From CAYJAZ01 sp964371865 (GTDB taxonomy: Bacteria > Desulfobacterota > Desulfovibrionia > Desulfovibrionales > Desulfovibrionaceae), in assembly GCA_964371865.1 (NCBI GenBank), contig CAYJOR010000102.1, positions 1 through 6,257 of the forward strand: a stretch of 6,257 nucleotides of DNA. The letters run 5' to 3'. The notes below the pieces were generated by a model. That model made no database searches. It saw nothing but the letters and a program-made list of their open reading frames with translations, and was not told the DNA's origin. Shown here in pieces: positions 1-5,643 of this stretch (within the stretch, counting starts at the first letter, position 1; every line of letters starts with the position of its first letter). The translations under genes were made by a program, and so were the position numbers.

Positions 1-10
1 TTGAGGTTTT

Positions 11-31
11 CCCTCCCCCAAGCCCCCACCC
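11..31 (-). other. G-quadruplex-type motif
   Basis: On the minus strand there are four G-tracts of 3, 5, 5 and 3 bases separated by loops of 1, 3 and 1 bases (plus strand: CCC-T-CCCCC-AAG-CCCCC-A-CCC). This fits the standard rule of four runs of at least three G with loops of 1-7, and it stands out in such an AT-rich region. The flanking AAAACTTTT and GGTTTTCCC context resembles intergenic or terminator-like sequence I recall from Desulfovibrio genomes. It could therefore be one arm of a larger inverted repeat whose partner lies beyond the left edge. Whether it folds is not known. Confidence 0.6.
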
Positions 32-137
32 TTTCCTTACAAAACTTTTAATTTCCACCGCATTTATTTTCAAGGTTAAGTATAGTTTGTGCAGGCGGTG
101 GGCGTTATAATTAAAGCATAAAACTTAACTTTAAGGA

Positions 138-167
138 AAGAGAATAATTATTTTTAATTTTTCTCTT
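138..167. repeat. AT-rich imperfect hairpin
   Basis: AAGAGAA (138-144) pairs with TTCTCTT (161-167). After a T-T mismatch, AATTA (146-150) pairs with TAATT (155-159) around a TTTT loop, giving 12 base pairs in total. The plus-strand side is followed by ATTTTG, a weak T-tract, and the minus-strand side by no T-tract. It could be a weak terminator for rightward transcription or simply an AT-rich coincidence. Confidence 0.35.
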
Positions 168-284
168 ATTTTGTTGAGTGTTTTACAACACACCCTAATA
201 GGTCAGTGGAGTGGGAAAAATAGATTTTAATGATTTTTTATAAGGTAATGCAGTAGAAAGTTAGAAAATTTATATTATTAACTA

Positions 285-317
285 CTTTAAAAGATTATAT
301 AGAATATCTTTCTAAAG
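285..317 (-). terminator. Hairpin spanning the lysR stop codon, possible weak terminator
   Basis: CTTTA (285-289) plus AAAGAT (290-295) pairs with ATCTTT (306-311) and TAAAG (313-317), with one bulged C at 312 and a 10-base loop. That makes 11 base pairs. The hairpin contains the lysR stop codon (complement of 312-314). It is AT-only apart from two G-C pairs and is not followed by a clean U-tract on the minus strand, so it is at best a weak intrinsic terminator. It may instead protect the mRNA 3' end. Confidence 0.3.
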
Positions 318-1184
318 AAATTTCATAAGTTCTTTTACAAAAAGTTCAACAAGGGGAGAAGCTTCTCTATCTTTATGTTCAACTTTATAGAAAGTTCTTT
401 TAAATTCGATTTCAGGAACGCTCACTTGATACACAGAACCTTCTTCAAGTTCTGCTCTCACAACATAGGAAGAGAGGCAAGCAAGAGTGTTAGGATTTTC
501 AAGAAGTGTTTTTATGGGTCTATAATGATTGAATGTCATGTAATTATTAGGGCGAAGACCTAACTCACTAAGGGTGTTGATAAAAAGTTCGCGGGCGGCA
601 GAGCCTTTTTCTCTTAAAAGCCAATTTTTATCCATGAGAGAATCTATACCGTAACTTTGAGCGTCTGCAAAGTCCTTGTCGCTTGTGACAATAATTAATG
701 TATCTTCCACTAATGGTTGAATTTTTACTCCAAGACTATGCACGTCTCCTTCAACAAAACCGATGTCATATTTACCATTTTCCACACCTGCAACTATTTC
801 AGCGGTGTTATCAGCTTCGCAATAGATTCTTGAATTTGTATGACTTGTGTTAAAGTCGTAAAGAATTTGAGGGATTATAAAATCTGCAAGGGTCGTAGAT
901 GCACCTATATGAAGCTCGCCGGAGTATATATCATTACTTAAATAGGTGAATGTTTCTTTCAGTTGTGCGACAATAGGTAGCAGCTTTTGTTGAAGAATTT
1001 TGCCTTTTTCATTAAGGAGAAGTCGATTGTTTACTCTGTCAAAAACTAAGAATCCTATTTCCTCTTCAAATGAATGTAGTGAGGAGGAAACAGCGGCTTG
1101 AGTCATATAGAAGTCGACTGCAATTTTACGCATGTTTGGAGTGCGCGCTAAAGCAAGAAAAAGCTCAAACTGCTTTATTGTCAT
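312..1184 (-). CDS. yeiE: LysR-type regulator, YeiE-like
   Basis: This is a 290-residue LysR-type transcription regulator, the normal length for the family. Residues 1-60 form the winged helix-turn-helix, with the recognition segment around YMTQAAVSSSLHSFE (26-40) and the FDR wing motif (48-50). A linker helix runs to about 85. The ligand-binding domain (90-290) shows GASTTLADFIIP (94-105), DIGFVEG (140-146), LLREKGSAARE (189-199) and ACLSS (235-239). These blocks line up with E. coli YeiE (DIGFIEG, ILRERGSGTRE, SCLS), better than with a generic family member. In enteric bacteria YeiE is linked to sulfite sensing; that ligand is inferred here, not seen. The start at 1184 is supported by AAAGGA six bases upstream. 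The gene diverges from yeiH, the classic arrangement for a LysR regulator and its target, and probably also represses itself. CysB- or CbbR-type regulators are less likely alternatives. Confidence 0.88.
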   Translation of the reverse strand: MTIKQFELFLALARTPNMRKIAVDFYMTQAAVSSSLHSFEEEIGFLVFDRVNNRLLLNEKGKILQQKLLPIVAQLKETFTYLSNDIYSGELHIGASTTLADFIIPQILYDFNTSHTNSRIYCEADNTAEIVAGVENGKYDIGFVEGDVHSLGVKIQPLVEDTLIIVTSDKDFADAQSYGIDSLMDKNWLLREKGSAARELFINTLSELGLRPNNYMTFNHYRPIKTLLENPNTLACLSSYVVRAELEEGSVYQVSVPEIEFKRTFYKVEHKDREASPLVELFVKELMKFL

Positions 1185-1226
1185 ACGTTATCCTTTAGAT
1201 TTTATTATAAATAGTGTAGATTTCTA

Positions 1227-1255
1227 AATTAATTCTTCCGCGTTTTTTCTGTCAA
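1227..1255 (-). promoter_or_regulatory. Candidate lysR promoter
   Basis: Read on the minus strand, a perfect TTGACA -35 box lies at 1255-1250. The -10 position 17 bases on is only TTAATT (1232-1227), a poor match. Transcription would start near 1220, leaving a leader of about 36 bases. A separate perfect TATAAT (minus strand, 1209-1204) has a poor -35 and would leave only about 12 bases before the start codon. A short dyad TAGA-TT-TCTA (1217-1226) sits on the predicted start site and could be an autoregulatory contact. Which -10 is used cannot be decided from sequence alone. Confidence 0.45.
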
Positions 1256-1325
1256 AAAGATGATTTTTTATTCAGTATATGTACGCTTTGATACTTTGCA
1301 CTTTATAAAAAAATAACTTTTTGCT

Positions 1326-1344
1326 GAAAATTTCATAAAATTTC
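1326..1344. promoter_or_regulatory. Candidate LysR-type operator upstream of yeiH
   Basis: GAAAATTT-CAT-AAAATTTC is a near-palindrome with 8-base arms, 7 of 8 pairs matching, and a 3-base spacer. It also reads as two direct copies of AAAATTTC exactly 10 bases apart, one helical turn. A T-N11-A pair (T1325, A1337), the loose LysR signature, lies within it. Its centre (about 1335) is some 50 bases upstream of the predicted start of the 1350-1379 promoter, where LysR activators usually bind. AT-rich DNA produces such matches by chance, so confidence is moderate. Confidence 0.4.
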
Positions 1345-1349
1345 TTACT

Positions 1350-1379
1350 TTGGAAACACACCCAAGACTTTGCTAAAAT
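1350..1379 (+). promoter_or_regulatory. Candidate yeiH promoter P1 (extended -10)
   Basis: TTGGAA (1350-1355, 4 of 6 matches to TTGACA) is followed after 18 bases by TAAAAT (1374-1379, 5 of 6), which is preceded by TGC to form an extended -10 element. The start would be near 1386, giving a leader of about 135 bases. The weak -35 and the palindrome directly upstream fit an activator-dependent promoter. Confidence 0.45.
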
Positions 1380-1405
1380 AGATAAATAAAAGCTCAGAAA
1401 AGAGA

Positions 1406-1424
1406 TGATAACATTTTCTTATCA
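1406..1424. promoter_or_regulatory. TGATAA-N7-TTATCA dyad in the yeiH leader
   Basis: Perfect 6-base arms (1406-1411 and 1419-1424) flank a CATTTTC spacer. It lies downstream of P1 and upstream of P2, so a protein bound here could block one and influence the other. As RNA it would form only a weak 6-bp hairpin. The half-sites lack the spacing of an FNR/CRP site. The binding protein, if any, is unknown. Confidence 0.35.
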
Positions 1425-1444
1425 AGATGAAAAGAAATATTCGT

Positions 1445-1474
1445 TTGATTAAAAATGTAAAATTTTGTTATACA
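1445..1474 (+). promoter_or_regulatory. Candidate yeiH promoter P2
   Basis: TTGATT (1445-1450, 4 of 6) is followed after 18 bases by TATACA (1469-1474, 4 of 6). The start would be near 1481, leaving a leader of about 40 bases. It is an alternative or addition to P1, and both boxes are only fair. Confidence 0.35.
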
Positions 1475-1521
1475 TCAGAAATAGAATTTATGTTTAACTT
1501 TTTTAAGACAAAGGGTGTAAA

Positions 1522-2634
1522 ATGGCAAACGAAATTAATACCTTAGAGAGTTCAAAAGGCTTTAAGAGTTTTTTCAATTTTAAAAACGAAAATACAATAC
1601 GTCTTATAGGCGGAATATTTTTTGTAACTCTTTTTGCAAGTGCAGCATGGCAGATTTCTCAAATGGCATTTTTCATTGCTTTAGGCATAAGTCCACTTAT
1701 TGTAGGGATTTTATTTGGTATGGTTTATGGGAATACATTGAGAAAAAACATGCCGAACTATTATCAAGATGGAATATTATTTTCATCAAAATCTCTTTTA
1801 CGTTTAGCTATTGTACTGTATGGATTTCGTCTTACATTTCAAGATCTTATAATGGTTGGAATGGATGGATTTCTTCTTAGCGCCACAATGCTCACGCTCA
1901 CTTTTGTGGGTGGCTCTTTTCTTGGAATAAAAGTTTTGAAAATGCCTCACAGACTCACTTATTTGACAGTAGCCGGTAGTGCTGTGTGTGGTGCTGCAGC
2001 TGTGCTTGCAACTGAACCTGTTGTAAAAGGTAAAACTTATGAGAGCAGTATTGCGGTGGGCACTGTAGTTGTGTTCGGGACTGTAGCGATGTTCTTGTAT
2101 CCATTCTTCTTTAATAATGAGCTCATCTATATGAGTGTTGAACAATACGGAGCATTTGCAGGTGCAACTTTGCATGAAGTAGCGCACGTTGTAGCATCAG
2201 GACAAGCTGTATCAGCGGAAGCAGGGAACACTGCTGTTATTGTAAAAATGATGCGTGTTATCATGATTGCTCCTCTCCTTATCCTTCTTGGTCTTTGGAT
2301 AAAATTCCGCCCAGATCCTGAATGTGAACCAGATATTGAAGATTTGAAATCATGTGAAGGTGGCAAATATTCATTTAGAAACTTCCCTTGGTTTGCAGTA
2401 TTGTTTGTTGTTTGTGTAGGTTTTAACTCATTGAATATATTACCAGCTTATGTTGTAGATGCTATAAATACTTTTGATATCTTCTTATTAACTATGGCAA
2501 TGTGTGCACTTGGTATTCAAACAGATATCAATCAAATCAAAAATGTAGGACCTAAACCATTTATTTTAGCATCATTTTTAGCAATTTGGTTATTCTTTGG
2601 TGGCTACTATATAACAATGTTCTTTATAGCGTAA
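1522..2634 (+). CDS. yeiH: YeiH-family membrane transporter, probable sulfite exporter
   Basis: This 370-residue inner-membrane protein belongs to the YeiH / UPF0324 family, often labelled putative sulfate exporter; E. coli YeiH has about 349 residues. About ten hydrophobic helices can be picked out between residue 27 and the C-terminus. Family blocks are clear: LLRLAIVLYGFRLTF (92-106), AGSAVCGAAAVLATEPVVK (151-169), GTVAMFLYP (186-194), HEVAHV (218-223), KMMRV (242-246) and MAMCALGIQT (325-334). These match E. coli YeiH almost residue for residue. Reports on enteric YeiE/YeiH point to sulfite efflux; the substrate here is inferred. AAGGG six bases upstream supports the ATG at 1522. The gene diverges from the YeiE-like regulator and is followed by its own terminator. 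A hydrophilic acidic loop (about 262-287) is longer than in E. coli and carries Cys268 and Cys278. Confidence 0.92.
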   Translation: MANEINTLESSKGFKSFFNFKNENTIRLIGGIFFVTLFASAAWQISQMAFFIALGISPLIVGILFGMVYGNTLRKNMPNYYQDGILFSSKSLLRLAIVLYGFRLTFQDLIMVGMDGFLLSATMLTLTFVGGSFLGIKVLKMPHRLTYLTVAGSAVCGAAAVLATEPVVKGKTYESSIAVGTVVVFGTVAMFLYPFFFNNELIYMSVEQYGAFAGATLHEVAHVVASGQAVSAEAGNTAVIVKMMRVIMIAPLLILLGLWIKFRPDPECEPDIEDLKSCEGGKYSFRNFPWFAVLFVVCVGFNSLNILPAYVVDAINTFDIFLLTMAMCALGIQTDINQIKNVGPKPFILASFLAIWLFFGGYYITMFFIA

Positions 2635-2662
2635 TACTGTAAATTAATTTACTACTCCTTTA

Positions 2663-2706
2663 GGGGGAATCACATTTTCTTAGAAAGTGTAGTTTCTCCC
2701 TTTTTT
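2663..2706 (+). terminator. Rho-independent terminator after yeiH
   Basis: GGGGGAAT (2663-2670) pairs with the stretch ending TCTCCC, using G-U pairs. After a C-A mismatch, ACATTTTC pairs with GAAAGTGT around a TTA loop. The stem is about 16-17 pairs and is followed directly by TTTTTT (2701-2706). It begins some 30 bases after the yeiH stop and separates yeiH from the next gene. Confidence 0.9.
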
Positions 2707-2740
2707 GTGATTAAATTTGTATAAGATAAGAAATAAGCAA

Positions 2741-2769
2741 TAGACTTTTTTATACAAGTACTATACATT
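2741..2769 (+). promoter_or_regulatory. Weak candidate promoter for the MFS gene
   Basis: TAGACT (2741-2746, 4 of 6 matches) and TACATT (2764-2769, 4 of 6) are 17 bases apart, downstream of the yeiH terminator. The predicted leader is about 40 bases. An overlapping TATACA (2762-2767) could serve as the -10 instead. A promoter is expected in this gap because of the strong terminator before it, but its exact boxes are uncertain. Confidence 0.3.
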
Positions 2770-2817
2770 CGTAACAAAACTAAGAACTTTTTAACGAAAC
2801 TATCTAAAAGAGGCAGT

Positions 2818-4002
2818 ATGATTAGTTTATTACTCGGGCTTATTTACTTATCGTTCATTAGTCTTGGATTACCTGATGCAGTTTTAGGATCTGCATGGCC
2901 TCTTATAAGTGAGGATTTTGGAGTTCCAATTTCTAATATGGGAATTGTAACTATAATAATTTCAGCAGGTACAGTGATTTCAAGCCTTAATAGTACTAAA
3001 TTAATAAACAGAATTGGTGTCCATAAAGTTACATCGTTTAGTGTGCTAATAACAGCGATTTCTTTATTTGGATTTTCGAGCAGTCCTTCTTTCTTGGTGC
3101 TTTGTTTATGGGCAATTCCTTATGGGCTTGGCGCGGGCAGTGTTGATACAGCTTTGAATAACTACGTTGCTGTAAATTTTGAGAGCAAGCATATGAGTTG
3201 GCTCCACTGTATGTGGGGTGTTGGCGCAACTTTCGGACCTTATATAATGGGTATGGCTCTTACAAATGATTTGAGTTTTAGAGCAGGATATTTAATTTTA
3301 TTTGGTATTCAAGCATTTCTTTCTCTAGTTATTTTTATAAGTGCGCCTATCTGGAAAATGAAGTCAATATCATTAGATGACGACGCTTCAAATAAAAAAG
3401 AAACGAAAGTACTATCTTTAAAAGAAATTCTTGAAATTAAAGGTGTTAAACAACTCGCTCTTGCATTTTTTTGTTTTTGTGCTGTTGAACATACAGCAGG
3501 ATTATGGGCGAGTAGTTATCTTGTATACAGCAGAGGAGTATCGCCTGAAATTGCAGCCGGTTTTTCCGCATTATTTTATCTTGGAATAACAGTTGGGCGA
3601 GGAATATGTGGCTTTATCGCTATGAGATATAACGATAAACAAATGATTAGAGCAGGTACATTTATTTTATTTTTAGGGGTGTTTGTACTGCTTTTACCTC
3701 TGAACGAAACTTTTGCGCTTGCGGGAATAATGCTGATAGGTTTAGGGTCAGCACCTGTATTCCCTTGTATCATACACTCAACTCCAGCTAATTTTGGAGT
3801 GAAAAATTCACAAGCGATAACCGGTGTGCAGATGGCATCGGCGTACACGGGCACACTTATAATGCCGGCTATTTTTGGAGTTCTTGGTAGAAACATCAGT
3901 TTTGACCTTTACCCGATATTCTTAGGTGGAATTTTGCTCATAATGTACCTGATGTACGAACTTATGCTAAAAAAAGTTAAAGAGGTAAAGGCAAAAAGTT
4001 AA
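2818..4002 (+). CDS. Major facilitator superfamily transporter, FucP-like group
   Basis: This 394-residue protein has about twelve hydrophobic helices in two halves, split by a charged cytoplasmic loop (178-208), the normal size and layout of an MFS permease. Seen motifs: GLPDAVLGSAWPLI in helix 1 (17-30); a weakened loop 2-3 signature around NRIGVHK (64-70); GLGAGSVDTALNNYV (103-117); WLHCMWGVGATFGP (128-141); EHTAGLWASSYLV in helix 7 (224-236); and GRG after helix 8 (260-262). This pattern resembles a fucose-permease-like MFS group that I recall as common in gut Firmicutes, so a sugar or small organic substrate is possible, but no substrate can be assigned. The ATG at 2818 is preceded by AAGAGG. 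An independent unit is likely, since a terminator lies upstream. No metabolic gene lies beside it to hint at the substrate. Confidence 0.88.
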   Translation: MISLLLGLIYLSFISLGLPDAVLGSAWPLISEDFGVPISNMGIVTIIISAGTVISSLNSTKLINRIGVHKVTSFSVLITAISLFGFSSSPSFLVLCLWAIPYGLGAGSVDTALNNYVAVNFESKHMSWLHCMWGVGATFGPYIMGMALTNDLSFRAGYLILFGIQAFLSLVIFISAPIWKMKSISLDDDASNKKETKVLSLKEILEIKGVKQLALAFFCFCAVEHTAGLWASSYLVYSRGVSPEIAAGFSALFYLGITVGRGICGFIAMRYNDKQMIRAGTFILFLGVFVLLLPLNETFALAGIMLIGLGSAPVFPCIIHSTPANFGVKNSQAITGVQMASAYTGTLIMPAIFGVLGRNISFDLYPIFLGGILLIMYLMYELMLKKVKEVKAKS

Positions 4003-4064
4003 TTATAGTGTATTTTTCGATGTAATATAAATTTTAGTAAATGTATAATATTTATAAATTATTA

Positions 4065-4086
4065 ACTTCTTATGTGAATACGAAGT
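4065..4086. repeat. Small imperfect hairpin in the MFS-cyclase gap
   Basis: ACTTC (4065-4069) pairs with GAAGT (4082-4086), and inside a T-C mismatch TAT pairs with ATA around GTGA. The plus-strand side is followed by ATCTTTG, a poor U-tract. It is the only terminator-like structure found after the MFS gene, so read-through into the cyclase gene is possible. Confidence 0.25.
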
Positions 4087-4125
4087 ATCTTTGTAAGTCA
4101 TATTTCAAAGGGAAGTAAATAGTTG

Positions 4126-4153
4126 TTGAAAAAAAAATGAAATTGTATATAAT
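4126..4153 (+). promoter_or_regulatory. Promoter of the diguanylate cyclase gene
   Basis: TTGAAA (4126-4131, 5 of 6 matches) and a perfect TATAAT (4148-4153) are 16 bases apart, with an A-run between them. This is the best sigma-70-type promoter in the window. The start would be near 4160, giving a leader of about 45 bases that is unusually T-rich (4165-4190) before the AAGAGAG ribosome site (4190-4196). Confidence 0.65.
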
Positions 4154-4205
4154 ATCTGAATAGGTGTTTTTTTCTTTGTTTTTTCTTTTAAGAGAGTAGT
4201 TTTAT

Positions 4206-5528
4206 ATGAAATTTTCTGCAAAATTGTTTGTTGTGCTTATAATAGGTGCTTTAGTGGCAACTTATTTTGAATATCTTTCAACTGTAAATGCCGAGTCTGA
4301 CTACGTCGAACATATAAACACCTTGCATGCAGAACGTATAGAGCATGTTTTAGCAGAAAAGATAATAGTAACAAATATATTAAAAGATATTATAGCTCAA
4401 ACAAAAGGCAAGATTTCTCAAGAAGAACTGACTGCTCTTACAAAGCTTATTTATAAATCAGAAGATCACATAGCTATAAGCCTTCTCCCAGAAGGGGTTG
4501 TAAACCTTTCGAGACCAGTAGATACGACCGATTTTCCAATAGGGTATGATGTTTTCTCTGATTCAAAACTTAAAGATGATGCCCAACGTGCGAAATTAGA
4601 AAATAGAACAATTTTTATTGGTCCCTATACTTTTTCAAACGGATTATCCGGAATTAGTGCTTTAAAACCGGTTTTCTATGAAGAAAATAATGAACAAGTA
4701 TTTTGGGGCTTTGTTTTAACAGCGCTTCGTGTTAATAACGATATTTTAGAACATGCCGGTGTGTTAGATATTGTTGATTTTGGCTACGAATACTCAATAT
4801 CAGCCGATTATCGCGGAGAAGTTCTTCCGCTTTTTATCACAGATAAATTTTCTCATAGTGAAATTGATGAAGCTAGAAGATATGATATAGGTAATGCAAA
4901 ATGGAGCTTTTTTCTCTATAAAAGAGTATTCGCTAGAGAACTTACAAGTTATATAGTTTTTGTTGCTTTTGGTTATATTGGATTAGCCTTTATTTTGTAT
5001 TTATATGTTGATAAGTTAGAAGATAAATTAGAGCTTATTCATGAAATGTCTTTACTTGATCCTCTTACCAAGCTTAAAAACCGTAAAGGCTTGCATACAT
5101 TTGTAGAAAATTCAGAAAATCTAGAAAAAGGCGTAACACTTTTCTACCTCGATTTGAATAAGTTTAAACCTATAAATGATACTTTCGGCCATGAAGCAGG
5201 CGATAAATTACTTGTTGCTTTTGCCGGAAGACTTGCCGGAAACTTCCCTAAAGATACCTTTATTGTACGTTTAGGTGGCGATGAGTTTCTTATTATCGTT
5301 CCAAAATTGGTAAGCGAAGGTGTTTGTGATCAAATCAAGAAACGTGTACTTAATTTTACCGAACAACCATTCTATATTGACGGTTGCAGATTTGAAATTT
5401 CTACAAGTATAGGTGTGGCTCAATATCCAAATGACGGCTCAACTTTTGATGAAGTTCTTGCAATAGCTGATCATAATATGTTCGCCGATAAAGAAGAGCG
5501 CCATGCAGCTCTTTTATCAGGCAGGTAG
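4206..5528 (+). CDS. Membrane diguanylate cyclase with CHASE-like sensor and GGDEF domain
   Basis: This 440-residue protein is predicted to make cyclic di-GMP from two GTP. One helix (about 5-22) leads into a periplasmic region (about 24-245) whose middle part resembles a CHASE sensor: PEGVVNLSRPVD (95-106), IGYDVF (112-117), GPYTFSNGLSGI (139-150), FWGFVLTALRV (166-176). A second helix (about 248-268) and a short linker lead to the GGDEF domain (280-440). That domain has DPLTKLKNR (285-293), YLDLNKFKPIND (314-325), GHEAGDKLL (328-336) and RLGGDEF (355-361), with the intact GGDEF at 357-361 and metal-binding Asp316. It is therefore likely active. The usual inhibitory RxxD site is absent: the matching place reads PKDT (348-351). 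There is no EAL domain. The ATG at 4206 has AAGAGAG nine bases upstream and starts the first helix. It probably couples an unknown periplasmic ligand to c-di-GMP, and so to motility or attachment. Confidence 0.9.
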   Translation: MKFSAKLFVVLIIGALVATYFEYLSTVNAESDYVEHINTLHAERIEHVLAEKIIVTNILKDIIAQTKGKISQEELTALTKLIYKSEDHIAISLLPEGVVNLSRPVDTTDFPIGYDVFSDSKLKDDAQRAKLENRTIFIGPYTFSNGLSGISALKPVFYEENNEQVFWGFVLTALRVNNDILEHAGVLDIVDFGYEYSISADYRGEVLPLFITDKFSHSEIDEARRYDIGNAKWSFFLYKRVFARELTSYIVFVAFGYIGLAFILYLYVDKLEDKLELIHEMSLLDPLTKLKNRKGLHTFVENSENLEKGVTLFYLDLNKFKPINDTFGHEAGDKLLVAFAGRLAGNFPKDTFIVRLGGDEFLIIVPKLVSEGVCDQIKKRVLNFTEQPFYIDGCRFEISTSIGVAQYPNDGSTFDEVLAIADHNMFADKEERHAALLSGR

Positions 5529-5556
5529 AAACATACCCTAATTAAATCTGATAAAA
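5512..5556. repeat. Nested inverted repeat across the cyclase stop codon
   Basis: TTTTATCAG (5512-5520) and CTGATAAAA (5548-5556) are perfect 9-base arms around a 27-base interior. The interior holds a second small hairpin, GGTA (5524-5527) with TACC (5534-5537). The stop codon (5526-5528) lies inside it. It is followed by AATAAATTTT rather than a U-tract, so a classical terminator is doubtful. It could slow 3' exonucleases or act as a weak terminator. Confidence 0.45.
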
Positions 5557-5615
5557 AATAAATTTTATATCTATCTGTTTGTTGTAATGGATAAATATTA
5601 TCAAACTCTAATAAA

Positions 5616-5643
5616 TTTGCTTGCTATGAAAAACTTTTGCTTG
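5616..5643 (+). repeat. Pair of TTTGCTTG direct repeats
   Basis: TTTGCTTG occurs at 5616-5623 and 5636-5643, 20 bases start to start (about two helical turns). The copies overlap the -35 box and abut the -10 box of the candidate promoter for the Bug gene. A repressor or response regulator that binds two same-face sites would fit. A separate small dyad, GATAA-ATA-TTATC, lies just upstream at 5590-5602. Confidence 0.4.

Larger units (their letters stand above)
1..311. other. Non-coding region left of the lysR gene
   Basis: No open frame here has a start codon, a ribosome binding site and protein-like composition. The longest open stretch (frame 3, up to about position 110) has no start and begins in a C-rich tract. 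The region holds a C-rich/G-rich quadruplex-type motif (11-31), an isolated perfect TATAAT on the plus strand (106-111) without a matching -35 box, a 12-bp imperfect hairpin (138-167), and an AT-rich hairpin at the end of lysR (285-317). The rest is plain AT-rich sequence. It may be the 3' flank of lysR plus the flank of an unseen gene to the left. Confidence 0.6.
1185..1521. promoter_or_regulatory. Divergent lysR-yeiH control region
   Basis: This 337-base AT-rich region separates the two divergent genes and holds the promoters for both. From lysR to yeiH it contains: a minus-strand promoter candidate (1227-1255); three imperfect tandem copies of CTTTG(A)-like units (1286-1307); a 19-bp imperfect palindrome (1326-1344) just upstream of an extended -10 promoter candidate (1350-1379); a TGATAA/TTATCA dyad (1406-1424); and a second promoter candidate (1445-1474). 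The gap is long for a LysR-target pair, where 100-200 bases is common, leaving room for an extra regulator or a regulated leader. Confidence 0.6.

Noticed and set aside
175..194. GTGTT-TTAC-AACAC mini-hairpin
   Set aside because: Only five pairs and no T-tract; expected by chance in AT-rich sequence.
375..563. 62-codon plus-strand open frame inside lysR
   Set aside because: Lies wholly opposite a well-supported LysR gene, has no ribosome site and no recognisable protein pattern.
1406..1424. FNR/CRP-type operator reading of the TGATAA/TTATCA dyad
   Set aside because: Half-sites and 7-base spacing do not match TTGAT-N4-ATCAA or TGTGA-N6-TCACA.
1405..1452. 15-codon frame (MITFSYQDEKKYSFD) in the yeiH leader, possible leader peptide
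   Set aside because: The only purine-rich run abuts the ATG with no spacing, and there is no codon run or attenuator structure. Chance is the simpler explanation.
1427..1546. 39-codon frame overlapping the yeiH start
   Set aside because: No ribosome binding site, and it overlaps the well-supported yeiH start in another frame.
1804..2366. Minus-strand open frames of 127 and 79 codons within yeiH
   Set aside because: Cys/His/Ser-rich, low-complexity translations typical of antisense shadows of a membrane-protein gene.
3576..3896. 106-codon minus-strand open frame within the MFS gene
   Set aside because: Antisense to a clear transporter gene; no start signals or family resemblance.
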